Shown piece after piece: positions 1 to 7,098 of a DNA stretch of 18,936 nucleotides. Each line of letters begins with the position of its first letter. Position 1 is the first letter of the stretch. The position numbers were made by a program, and so were the translations under genes. The stretch comes from CAYSZB01 sp964435475 (GTDB lineage Bacteria > Chloroflexota > Anaerolineae > Anaerolineales > Anaerolineaceae), in contig CAYSZB010000045.1 in the NCBI GenBank assembly GCA_964435475.1, positions 1 to 18,936 on the forward strand. The letters run 5' to 3'. The notes under the pieces were generated by a model, which was given only the letters and a program-made list of their open reading frames with translations, was not told the origin of the DNA and did no database searches.

Positions 1-801
1 GTCACCGGGACGGTGCAATCGATCCCGCTGATCGCTTCATCTGTGATGAGCAAGAAAATTGCGGCGGGCGCGCAGGCGATCGTGTTGGACGTCAAGACCG
101 GCAAGGGGGCGTTCATGCAGACACTTGAGGAAGCCAGGCAACTGGCTGAAACGATGGTTTCGATCGGCGAGTTGAGCGGGCGAAGCGTGGTCGCCGTGCT
201 TTCAAACATGGAAGAGCCGCTTGGCATTGCGGTAGGAAATGCCATGGAACTGGCAGAAGCCGTCCAGACCCTGAAAGGCAAGGGACCGGATGATTACATG
301 GAACACAGCCTGACCTTATCAGCGCATATGCTGGTTTTGGGTAAAAAGGCAAAAGACCTTGCCCAGGGGAAGCAAATGGCTTTGGAAGTGATCGAAAACG
401 GCAAAGCCTTTGAAATGTTGAAAAAGCTGGTCAAAGCGCAGGGTGGGGATGCCAGGGTGATCGACGACCTGTCACTGCTGCCCCAGGCAAAGTACTCGGC
501 GGAAGTCAAAGCAGACGCAGATGGATGGATAGGCGAGGTGAATGCCCGCGAGGTAGGGGAAACCGCAGTTGACCTCGGTGCCGGCAGGGCAAAGAAGGGG
601 GACGCCATCGACCCGGCAGTGGGGATCATGGTAAGAGTGAAGGTCGGGCAAAAGGTCAAAAGGGACCAGGTGTTATTCGAGGTGAAAGCAAATGACCCCG
701 GCTTATCAGCAACAGCAGAAAAACGCCTGAAAAATGCGGTGAAAATCTCAGCCGAGCAAGTCGACCCGCTGCCCCTGTTTTTCGGCACGATCGGGGGATA
801 A
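1..801 (+). CDS. pdp: Pyrimidine-nucleoside phosphorylase, C-terminal part (5' end outside window)
   Basis: Phosphorolysis of uridine/thymidine-type nucleosides to free base and (deoxy)ribose 1-phosphate in pyrimidine salvage; cytoplasmic, usually a dimer. The reading frame is open from base 1, and its first residues (VTGTVQSIPLIASS) align with the region just after the substrate-binding Arg of the family, so about 170 N-terminal residues lie off the left edge and the GTG at 13 is internal. Counting from base 1, I11, S14 and K18 correspond to the pyrimidine-binding Ile/Ser/Lys of E. coli thymidine phosphorylase. The segment AIVLDVKTGKGAFMQT is a strong family signature. The last ~75 residues form the PYNP_C domain (from about LPQAKYSAEV). 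Whether it prefers uridine, thymidine or both cannot be decided here; deoA is the alternative name. The gene ends in TAA, with 108 bp to typA. Confidence 0.93.
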   Translation, partial: VTGTVQSIPLIASSVMSKKIAAGAQAIVLDVKTGKGAFMQTLEEARQLAETMVSIGELSGRSVVAVLSNMEEPLGIAVGNAMELAEAVQTLKGKGPDDYMEHSLTLSAHMLVLGKKAKDLAQGKQMALEVIENGKAFEMLKKLVKAQGGDARVIDDLSLLPQAKYSAEVKADADGWIGEVNAREVGETAVDLGAGRAKKGDAIDPAVGIMVRVKVGQKVKRDQVLFEVKANDPGLSATAEKRLKNAVKISAEQVDPLPLFFGTIGG

Positions 802-842
802 GGGGACCTGGTAGAAAAGTAGATCAGAATTGGTAGTGGAAA

Positions 843-870
843 CAGGCATATTGTCCAGGCAATAGCCCTG
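843..870 (+). other. Imperfect hairpin between pdp and typA
   Basis: CAGG (843-846) pairs with CCTG (867-870) and TATTG (849-853) pairs with CAATA (860-864), separated by a 2x2 mismatch, with loop TCCAGG. No T-run follows, so it is not a canonical intrinsic terminator. It lies directly upstream of the typA -10-like box, so it could be a weak terminator for pdp, an operator, or chance. Seen by eye; folding energy not computed. Confidence 0.3.
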
Positions 871-884
871 AATAGATGTATAAT
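855..884 (+). promoter_or_regulatory. Candidate typA promoter (perfect TATAAT)
   Basis: A perfect -10 hexamer TATAAT lies at 879-884, 25 bases before the typA ATG. There is no good -35 at 17-18 bp spacing (CCAGGC/CAGGCA around 855-861). TTGTCC at 851-856 resembles a -35 but would give a 22-bp spacer, which is too long. The call rests mainly on the -10 and its position. Confidence 0.4.
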
Positions 885-886
885 CC

Positions 887-902
887 TACCTTTGTAAAGG
901 TA
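887..902 (+). promoter_or_regulatory. Perfect inverted repeat overlapping the typA ribosome-binding site
   Basis: TACCTTT (887-893) and AAAGGTA (896-902) are exact reverse complements around a central GT. The right arm contains the presumed Shine-Dalgarno AAGG (897-900), 9 nt before the ATG at 910. A 2-nt centre is too tight for an RNA hairpin unless inner pairs open, so a DNA operator just downstream of the -10 is equally possible. Seen in sequence; function inferred. Confidence 0.35.
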
Positions 903-909
903 AAAGTAA

Positions 910-2775
910 ATGTTAAAAGAACGTAAGGATATTCGGAACGTGGCAATCATCGCGCATGTAGACCACGGCAAAACAACATTAATTGACGGCATGCTAAAGC
1001 AGGCCAAGATATTCCGCAGCAACCAGAAGGTCCAGGAACGGATCATGGACTCGAATGACCTGGAGCGGGAACGCGGGATCACAATCCTGGCGAAGAACAC
1101 AGCAATAACAATCCCTGACGAAAAAACAGGCGAACTGGTCAAGATCAATATCGTTGACACTCCAGGGCATGCCGATTTTGGGGGAGAGGTTGAACGCATC
1201 CTGAATATGGTGGATGGGGTGTTGCTGCTGGTCGATGCGGCGGAAGGACCCAAACCGCAAACCAGATTTGTCTTGAAACAGGCGATCAGCAAGCATTTGA
1301 AAACCATCGTGGTGATCAATAAACTGGACAGGAAAGATGCGGATGCTGACAGGTCATTAAACGATACCTTTGACCTGTTCATTGAATTAGGGGCAGACGA
1401 AGAGCTGACCGATTTCCCGATCATCTATGCCAACGGCATTGAGGGACGGGCTGGCGACACAGCTGAACTTTCAGACAACCTGCAGCCACTGTTCAGGGGT
1501 ATCCTGGAACACATTCCCGGTCCCAAAGTGGACCTTGAAGAACCGTTCCAATTACTGGTAACCAACCTGGGCTATGATGAATACAGCGGGGTGACCGCGG
1601 TCGGCCGGATTCAGTCGGGAAGGATCCGGGCTGGACAGACCCTGGCGAGGATCAAGCATAACGGGGAAGTGGAAACAGAATATGCGCGGTACCTTTTTGT
1701 TTTCCAGGGACTGGAAAAAGTGGCAGTCAGCACGGCGGAGGCGGGAGAAATTGTGACCGTGGCCGGGTTGAAGAACATCGCCATCGGCGACACGCTGGCA
1801 GACCTTGAGAACCCCAAGGCGCTACCGGTAATTTTTGTGGAACCACCGACGGTGCAGATGACCTTTGGAGTCAGTACTTCACCCCTTTCGGGGCGTGAAG
1901 GGCGCTGGAGCACCTCCCGGAAACTGATGGAAAGGTTAATGCAGGAACTCAAAACAAATATTGCCTTGCGGGTGCAACCGACAGACAGTACGGACATGTT
2001 CATGGTGTCGGGGCGTGGTGAACTGCACCTGGGCATATTGATCGAAACGATGCGTCGAGAGGGATACGAATTCCAGGTATCACGACCGGAAGCGATCATC
2101 CTGACCGATGAAAAAGGCAACAAAACCGAGCCTTACGAAGAAGTGCATGTCGATGTCGATGCTGACAATGTGGGGGTGGTGGTTGAAATGCTGGGCGGCA
2201 GAAGGGGAAGAATGGTCAACATGATCAACAATCCCGATGGCACAGTCCATTTGAGCTATATCATCCCAACGCGCGGGCTGTTGGGGTTCAGGTACAAGTT
2301 CCTGACCGCCACACGCGGACGGGGCATCATGAACAACTTCTTCCACGGCAATGACGCACTTTCCGATGAGATCGCTGGTAAACAGACCAGTTCCATCGTG
2401 GCAAGGGAATCTGGGATCACAACGACCTTTGGATGCAAGAACGCTGAAGAAAGAGGAACTTTATTTGTAGGTGCCGGGGTTGAGGTTTACGAGGGAATGG
2501 TGATCGGAGAAACACCGCGTCCGCAGGACATTTCGATCAATATCTGCAAGAAAAAACACCTGACCAACATGCGGCAGTCGATCCGCGACCTGGATGAGCG
2601 GTTAACGCCACCCAAAGAGATGAGCCTGGACGAAATGATCGAGTATATCGGACCGGACGAACTGCTCGAGGTCACCCCGAAGAACCTGCGACTGCGCAAA
2701 CGCATCCTGAATACGCATGACCGGGGGCGATTTGACAAGAATGAGCGTTATGGTTCTGATGATGATGATGATTAA
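910..2775 (+). CDS. typA: GTP-binding protein TypA/BipA (ribosome-associated translational GTPase)
   Basis: EF-G-like GTPase that binds the 70S ribosome and supports 50S assembly and growth under stress or cold. The 621-aa protein is slightly longer than the usual ~600-615. The GTPase domain shows G1 HVDHGKTT (residues 16-23), the switch region DSNDLERERGITIL (47-60), G3 DTPGH (83-87) and G4 NKLD (137-140). EF-G-like domains follow, with GRGELHLGILIETMRREGYEF and the BipA-type GLLGFR...TATRGRGIMN segment. The C-terminus carries the BipA-specific domain (QDISINICKKKHLTNMRQS). Two small oddities: a short insertion before G3 (DEKTGELVK), and a tail of five Asp encoded by five GAT codons at 2758-2772. 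The start is ATG with a modest AAGG; an antisense frame of similar size is a shadow. 74 bp separate it from gnd. Confidence 0.97.
   Translation: MLKERKDIRNVAIIAHVDHGKTTLIDGMLKQAKIFRSNQKVQERIMDSNDLERERGITILAKNTAITIPDEKTGELVKINIVDTPGHADFGGEVERILNMVDGVLLLVDAAEGPKPQTRFVLKQAISKHLKTIVVINKLDRKDADADRSLNDTFDLFIELGADEELTDFPIIYANGIEGRAGDTAELSDNLQPLFRGILEHIPGPKVDLEEPFQLLVTNLGYDEYSGVTAVGRIQSGRIRAGQTLARIKHNGEVETEYARYLFVFQGLEKVAVSTAEAGEIVTVAGLKNIAIGDTLADLENPKALPVIFVEPPTVQMTFGVSTSPLSGREGRWSTSRKLMERLMQELKTNIALRVQPTDSTDMFMVSGRGELHLGILIETMRREGYEFQVSRPEAIILTDEKGNKTEPYEEVHVDVDADNVGVVVEMLGGRRGRMVNMINNPDGTVHLSYIIPTRGLLGFRYKFLTATRGRGIMNNFFHGNDALSDEIAGKQTSSIVARESGITTTFGCKNAEERGTLFVGAGVEVYEGMVIGETPRPQDISINICKKKHLTNMRQSIRDLDERLTPPKEMSLDEMIEYIGPDELLEVTPKNLRLRKRILNTHDRGRFDKNERYGSDDDDD
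2758..2772 (+). repeat. (GAT)5 microsatellite encoding the Asp tail of TypA
   Basis: Five consecutive GAT triplets immediately precede the TAA stop and encode DDDDD. In-frame slippage would change only tail length. Confidence 0.8.
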
Positions 2776-2837
2776 AACTGCAAATTGTGGAAAATTTTGA
2801 GTTTTTATCCTAAAATTGGGTTAAGAAAACACTAAAC

Positions 2838-2843
2838 AAGGAG
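2838..2843 (+). promoter_or_regulatory. Strong ribosome-binding site of gnd
   Basis: AAGGAG lies 6 nt before the ATG at 2850 and fixes the gnd start. The AT-rich 2776-2830 stretch holds TTGTGG (2785-2790) and TAAAAT (2811-2816), but their spacing is 20 bp, so a gnd promoter there is only tentative. Confidence 0.7.
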
Positions 2844-2849
2844 AAAATC

Positions 2850-4262
2850 ATGGAATTAGCAAATATTGGTTTAGTGGGGCTGGGTGTGATGGGGCAAAAC
2901 CTGGTGCTCAACATGGAACGCAATGGGTTCAAGGTCGCCGTTTACAACCGGACCGCTGAAAAGACAAGACTTTTCCTGGAAGGTGAAGCCAAGGGAAAAG
3001 CGATCATTGGCGTTTATTCGTATGCCGAACTGATGAAATCGCTGGAAAAACCCCGCCGCATCCTGCTGATGGTCAAAGCGGGTAAACCGGTGGATGATGT
3101 CATCGCTGAAATCACGCCATACCTGGAAATGGGTGACATCCTGATCGATGGCGGCAACTCTTACTTTTTGGATACCGAGCGGCGCAACACGGAACTGAGC
3201 GGTGAGGGCTACAACTTCATCGGGACGGGTGTTTCGGGCGGTGAGGAAGGCGCCTTATGGGGACCCAGCATCATGCCGGGTGGACAGGTGGAGGCATGGG
3301 ATGCTTTGAGGAGCATCTTTGAAGCAATAGCCGCCAAAGCTGATGACGGAGAACCCTGTGTTTCCTATATTGGACCACGCGGGGCAGGCCATTTTGTGAA
3401 GATGGTGCACAACGGCATCGAATACGCCGACATGCAGCTGATCGCTGAAATTTACGACCTGATGCAGCGGGTGATCGGACTGAACGCCAAAGAGATGTCT
3501 GAAGTTTTCGCCAAATGGAACCAGGGCATATTAAGTTCATACCTGATCGAGATCACAGCCGATATCTTAAAAAAGGTTGATCCCATTTCCGGGAGACCGC
3601 TGGTCGAAGTCATTTTGGACCAGGCAGGACAAAAGGGCACCGGCAAGTGGACCAGCCAGACGGCATTTGACATTGGTGCGCCAACCAACACGATCAATGC
3701 CGCGGTGCTGAGCCGCAACCTGTCAGGATTAAAGAAAGAAAGAGTTATAACCAGCAAGATCTTCCCCGGTATTAAAGCGGTAGAAGTTGGAGATCGCTCG
3801 CATCTGATCGACGTATTTGAGAATGCTCTCTATGCTGCCAAAGTATTGTCCTATGCACAGGGATTCAGCATGATGCGGATCGCATCCGAAGAATTCAGCT
3901 ATGAGCTCAACATGCATGACCTGGCCAAGATCTGGCGGGGAGGATGCATCATCAGGGCAGAACTGCTGGGTGACATCATGGAAGCCTACAAGAAAGACCA
4001 TGACCTGATCAACCTGCTGCACGATGAGGTGTTCGCTGAGAGAATTAACAAAACAGAGCAGGATTTGCGGAAAGCTGTCTCGTTAGGTGTGGCAGCAGGA
4101 ATCCCTGTTTTGGCATTGAGCGCTTCACTGGCATATTTTGATGCCTACCGATCAGAAACCCTGCCGAACAACCTGACCCAGGCGCAAAGGGACTACTTTG
4201 GGGCGCACACATATAACCGGATCGATATGGAAGGCACTTTCCACACAGAGTGGCTTGAGTAA
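2850..4262 (+). CDS. gnd: 6-phosphogluconate dehydrogenase, decarboxylating
   Basis: Oxidative decarboxylation of 6-phosphogluconate to ribulose 5-phosphate with NAD(P)H and CO2 in the oxidative pentose phosphate pathway; cytoplasmic homodimer. At 470 aa it is the long-form length. It shows the N-terminal dinucleotide fold GLGVMGQNLVLNMERNG, the NRT triad (34-36) typical of NADP-binding members, the substrate loop GTGVSGGEEGALWGPSIMPGG, the catalytic HFVKMVHNGIEY segment (active-site Lys), and the C-terminal FGAHTYNR...GTFHTEW signature closing the partner's active site. The start is set by AAGGAG 6 nt upstream. Its tail-to-tail neighbour is a gluconolactonase-like protein whose product could feed this enzyme through a gluconokinase, but no kinase or zwf is in the window. 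No sign of damage. Confidence 0.97.
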   Translation: MELANIGLVGLGVMGQNLVLNMERNGFKVAVYNRTAEKTRLFLEGEAKGKAIIGVYSYAELMKSLEKPRRILLMVKAGKPVDDVIAEITPYLEMGDILIDGGNSYFLDTERRNTELSGEGYNFIGTGVSGGEEGALWGPSIMPGGQVEAWDALRSIFEAIAAKADDGEPCVSYIGPRGAGHFVKMVHNGIEYADMQLIAEIYDLMQRVIGLNAKEMSEVFAKWNQGILSSYLIEITADILKKVDPISGRPLVEVILDQAGQKGTGKWTSQTAFDIGAPTNTINAAVLSRNLSGLKKERVITSKIFPGIKAVEVGDRSHLIDVFENALYAAKVLSYAQGFSMMRIASEEFSYELNMHDLAKIWRGGCIIRAELLGDIMEAYKKDHDLINLLHDEVFAERINKTEQDLRKAVSLGVAAGIPVLALSASLAYFDAYRSETLPNNLTQAQRDYFGAHTYNRIDMEGTFHTEWLE

Positions 4263-4268
4263 GCTCAG

Positions 4269-4318
4269 AGGGTGTGGGTTAAGCAGTTAACCGGCGAAAA
4301 ATGGGGTGAGCACACCCT
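4269..4318. terminator. Possible bidirectional hairpin between convergent gnd and lactonase genes
   Basis: The outer arms AGGGTGTG (4269-4276) and CACACCCT (4311-4318) are perfect complements. Directly inside the left arm lies a second perfect hairpin, GGTTAA (4277-4282) / TTAACC (4287-4292), with loop GCAG. The structure overlaps the last codons of the minus-strand lactonase gene. There is no strong T-run on either strand, so classic intrinsic termination is doubtful. Complementarity is seen directly; the role is inferred from position. Confidence 0.35.
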
Positions 4319-5171
4319 TCACAGCAGTATGATAGACGAAAACATCGCCGGCAAGCGGCTGCTGTCCTTTCTGTGCGTCCGTGAGCCCGGTGGAGGCGGT
4401 GGTGATGAACAGTTCCTGCAGGTCTGGTCCGCCAAAAGTACACGAGGTGACCCGCGAAACAGGCAGTAATACTTCCAAGACCGGTTGACCGTCAGGATTG
4501 TAGCGCGTCACCTTGCCGCCATCCCAATGAGCACTCCAAATAAAGCCTTCGGCATCGATCGTCAGGCCATCGGGGGAGCCGTTTGACCTGTCAGCAGGCA
4601 GCTGGACATAAATACGCCTATTGCTGATCTGAGCGCTCTGGGGTTCGAAGTCAAACTTGTAGATTGACAGATCCCCTGTGTCGGTGTAATAAAAAGTCTG
4701 CTGATCGGCTGTCCAAGCCAGGCCATTCGAGACCTGAATATTGTGCAACATGGTGTGGCAGGTGTGGTCGGCGTCCAGGCGGTAAAGGGCACCATTACCA
4801 CTGCGATCAAGGCTGCCGGCCCAAAAGCGACCTGCAGGGTCGACTTTGCCATCGTTCAGCCTGACATCAGGGATCTTACCGATCGGGTCAAGGATGACCT
4901 GCAGGTCCTTGGTCTCAAGGTCGAAGGCCGCAAAACCTTTGCCGCAAGCCAGGATCAAGCCGCCTGAAGAGCGAAAACCCAGGGCTCCAACAGTGGTATC
5001 GATGGCATCATACTGAACCTTACCTGTATTTGGCTCAAAAGAATAAATGCGTCCTCTTTCGATATCGACCCAGTAGTATTTTTGTTCAAGCGGGTGCCAG
5101 AGGGGACCTTCACCCAACAGGTTCTGAACCGGAAGCAAGTGCTGTGCGTGAACTTTTAGCATGTCGGTCAA
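4287..5171 (-). CDS. SMP-30/gluconolactonase-like (regucalcin) family protein
   Basis: Six-bladed beta-propeller hydrolase; family members open sugar lactones (for example gluconolactone) with one divalent metal. The metal-site residues are in the expected places: E21 in GEGP, N106 in RLNDGKVDPAGRFWAG, N149 in SNGLAW and D201 in SPDGL. No signal peptide, so cytoplasmic. At 294 aa it has normal length. The start is ambiguous: TTG at 5171, whose last bases overlap the cupin stop as TTGA, or ATG at 5162 (291 aa). GGAG sits only 4 nt before the TTG but 13 nt before the ATG, and coupling to the preceding cupin gene favours TTG. Last gene of the peptidase-cupin-lactonase run and convergent with gnd. 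True substrate unknown; the family also holds other lactonases and esterases. Confidence 0.88.
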   Translation of the reverse strand: MTDMLKVHAQHLLPVQNLLGEGPLWHPLEQKYYWVDIERGRIYSFEPNTGKVQYDAIDTTVGALGFRSSGGLILACGKGFAAFDLETKDLQVILDPIGKIPDVRLNDGKVDPAGRFWAGSLDRSGNGALYRLDADHTCHTMLHNIQVSNGLAWTADQQTFYYTDTGDLSIYKFDFEPQSAQISNRRIYVQLPADRSNGSPDGLTIDAEGFIWSAHWDGGKVTRYNPDGQPVLEVLLPVSRVTSCTFGGPDLQELFITTASTGLTDAQKGQQPLAGDVFVYHTAVKGVLTPFFAG

Positions 5172-5542
5172 TATTCTCCAGAGGTTGGCACGGTGCAGAA
5201 GAAACCAAAGGGTTCCTGGCCGATGTTTTTGATCTGGTGAAGGTCACCGCCGGTAACGAAAATTGCATCCATGGCGGAAATCGTCTCAAAAGCATCCTTC
5301 AGACGGACCTGCGCGGTGCCGTGCAGGGCGATGATGCCGTGTTCGTGCGGGTGCTGGTGCAGCGGGGAAGCGCCGCCCACGGGAAGCTGGAAATAGCGGA
5401 TGACGAAGGTCGGGGCGCCATCGACCTGCCCCAGGACGATATGTTTCTCAAACGCCGGATCCTTGGAGACTGTTGAAGTTACATCCTGCCATGAAAAAGC
5501 GAATTGCTGTGTGTTTCCTGTAAATTTATGAATAGTGGACAT
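5168..5542 (-). CDS. Small single-domain cupin (cupin_2-like metal-binding protein)
   Basis: A 124-aa beta-barrel of the cupin superfamily. Motif 1 is readable as GGASPLHQHPHEHG, with likely metal ligands H62, H64, E67 or H68; motif 2 is GGDLHQIKN, with H102 and N106. Both ends of the barrel are present, so it could bind a metal and be a dioxygenase, isomerase, or a sugar- or ligand-binding stabiliser; function cannot be set from sequence. The ATG at 5542 has AGAGG (5550-5554) 7 nt upstream. It lies 22 nt downstream of the peptidase gene and its TGA overlaps the likely TTG of the lactonase gene, strongly suggesting cotranscription and coupling. Cupins are often found with sugar lactonases, so a role in sugar or sugar-acid metabolism is a reasonable inference. 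Confidence 0.85.
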   Translation of the reverse strand: MSTIHKFTGNTQQFAFSWQDVTSTVSKDPAFEKHIVLGQVDGAPTFVIRYFQLPVGGASPLHQHPHEHGIIALHGTAQVRLKDAFETISAMDAIFVTGGDLHQIKNIGQEPFGFFCTVPTSGEY

Positions 5543-5564
5543 GTAATTTCCTCTTTGTTGATGG

Positions 5565-6872
5565 TCAAATACGATGTGGGTCGGTCACCACGGGCGTTCT
5601 AGATAAGTAAACCAGGCCGCGGTCCAATAAGAGACTGACAACCTCCCAGACAGACTGGAAACTGATCTCCAGTTCGGAGGCGATGCCTGAGATGGTATGT
5701 TCTCCATCGCAGCGTTCCATGATGTTGAAAAGACGGCGATGGCCTTCAGGATTTTTCTGGTAGTCGATCCAGATCTTTTGACCCGAGCAGAAGATCTCAC
5801 CTTTGAATTTATTGACCACAAACTGGTCCTGTTCAAAAGCTTCCAGCAGACCGGCAACCACACGCGTGGAATCATCCAGATTTTCGGGCAGGATGTTGGC
5901 TGGCGTGTCGAAGCTGGAGTGGTATTCGCGGTAGGGACGGGTTGGCGAGTCGGCTGGTTCAACGCGCGAGATGGAGAGCATCGGCACACGCACTCCAGGG
6001 GCATTGAACTGCCGCTCGTCATTATTGATCACAGTGCGGTAAGGTGCCTGGTAAGCCCGGGGATCCAGCGTGGGAAGGGCGGTTTGAAAAACTTTGTCGA
6101 CACGGCATTGGGGGAAGAAACTGTGCTGCAGGGCATGGGGAGAATTATTGCCGAGCATCTCGAGGAACAGGCCACCCACCATCTGGGGAAAGAGATGTTC
6201 GTTATGGGATAACCAGGCGACGGAGCCTATGGTTTCGGGCAGGATCAGGAAGCGGTAAGTGTAGTAGGGCTTGGGGGCATTGAGCATCCGGTCGGCAAGG
6301 TCCATCATGACCACAACACCGGTCAGGTCATCATTGGTCTGGTGGGGGTGGCATAAATGGGAAACCAGGACAAAGCTCTCTGATGAAGTACCCGGCACAA
6401 TGATCTCAGCGACTTTGAGACTTGACGGTGTGAAGGTGGTCTTGATGCAAACGCGATAAAGTGGATCAATGAGGGTCTCTTTCTGGAGGGTGGTTGTGCA
6501 GAGACCCCAATCACGGTCGTAATATTTAAAAACAAAAGGAATGGCATCCGATAGCCTGGGATGGGTGTGGATATGACGTAATAATTCACCCCGGCTGATG
6601 GTGCCTTCAAAGGGAAGGGAGTAGGAAATGACGTGCAAGGGATTGTTCTGGTAATCAATGAGACGATTACCCTGCATATCCTCCAGCCAGGCTTCGCGGC
6701 ACTGCCAGGCTTCGGGGATCATCCAGGTCCAGGCGTTTTGACCGCTGGGATACTCGTGGAGATGCATGGGAAGTAAATCCTGGAGGTAAGCAAAAGCCTG
6801 ATCGATGCCAGGAGAGACGATATTCCTTTCCAAATGCCAGAGATCATTGATGAGTTTTGTTTTATCAATCAT
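5565..6872 (-). CDS. M28-like aminopeptidase-fold protein, DUF4910/DUF2172 plus C-terminal winged helix
   Basis: Predicted cytoplasmic metallopeptidase-fold protein of 435 aa. The M28-like core has SHLCHPHQTNDDLTG (H175, D181/D182), ILPETIGS (E213, position of the general-base Glu) and EYHSSFDTP (H318), a plausible set of zinc ligands. The N-terminal ~165 residues, with the segment GTISRGELLRHIHTHPRLSD, match the DUF2172 insertion seen in these proteins. The last ~60 residues (RRLFNIMERCDGEHTISGIA...) form a winged-helix domain of the HTH_47 kind. Relatives have solved structural-genomics folds and often sit near polysaccharide biosynthesis genes, but their substrate is, to my knowledge, not established. 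The ATG at 6872 has a weak GGAAC upstream. First gene of a minus-strand run with the cupin and SMP-30 genes. It may be an amidase or deacylase acting on small molecules rather than a true peptidase. Confidence 0.85.
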   Translation of the reverse strand: MIDKTKLINDLWHLERNIVSPGIDQAFAYLQDLLPMHLHEYPSGQNAWTWMIPEAWQCREAWLEDMQGNRLIDYQNNPLHVISYSLPFEGTISRGELLRHIHTHPRLSDAIPFVFKYYDRDWGLCTTTLQKETLIDPLYRVCIKTTFTPSSLKVAEIIVPGTSSESFVLVSHLCHPHQTNDDLTGVVVMMDLADRMLNAPKPYYTYRFLILPETIGSVAWLSHNEHLFPQMVGGLFLEMLGNNSPHALQHSFFPQCRVDKVFQTALPTLDPRAYQAPYRTVINNDERQFNAPGVRVPMLSISRVEPADSPTRPYREYHSSFDTPANILPENLDDSTRVVAGLLEAFEQDQFVVNKFKGEIFCSGQKIWIDYQKNPEGHRRLFNIMERCDGEHTISGIASELEISFQSVWEVVSLLLDRGLVYLSRTPVVTDPHRI

Positions 6873-7098
6873 ATTCTGTTCCAGTGTTTTGTTCTTTCAA
6901 TGTGTTATTTGATCATCTTTGCCAAGTAAGCTGACATCGATGATCAGCTACCGGCCTATTGTTTAACAGGTATGGTCCCGGAGAAGAACGTGGACAAAAA
7001 CCTGTGATAAAGCATGCCAATGCAGGTTCAATTTTACCAAAGTACCGTGAGATCGAGGAGCAACCCGGAAAAGGGGAGTGCTGGATAACCCGGACGGA
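6873..7098. other. Intergenic region upstream of the peptidase operon
   Basis: 226 bp between two minus-strand genes. It should contain the end of the antiporter transcript and the promoter of the peptidase-cupin-lactonase run, but I see no convincing -35/-10 pair on the minus strand. One inverted repeat stands out: AGCTGA (6929-6934) / TCAGCT (6944-6949) with a 9-nt loop containing ATCGAT, about 57 bp before the peptidase ATG and a possible operator. A 96-codon plus-strand frame here has no family likeness and overlaps the antiporter, so it is not called a gene. Confidence 0.5.

Noticed and set aside
294..1424. Long minus-strand open frame (376 codons) spanning pdp and typA
   Set aside because: Ser/Arg-rich composition, no family likeness, and it lies antisense to two clearly conserved genes; a codon-bias shadow.
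1611..2123. Minus-strand open frame of 170 codons inside typA
   Set aside because: Antisense shadow of the EF-G-like domains with no recognisable domain.
5697..6212. Plus-strand open frame of 171 codons opposite the M28-like gene
   Set aside because: It mirrors the conserved minus-strand peptidase and has no ribosome-binding site or known fold.
6929..6949. Inverted repeat as an intrinsic terminator of the antiporter gene
   Set aside because: Far from the stop codon, arms of only 6 bp and no T-run; listed only as a possible operator.
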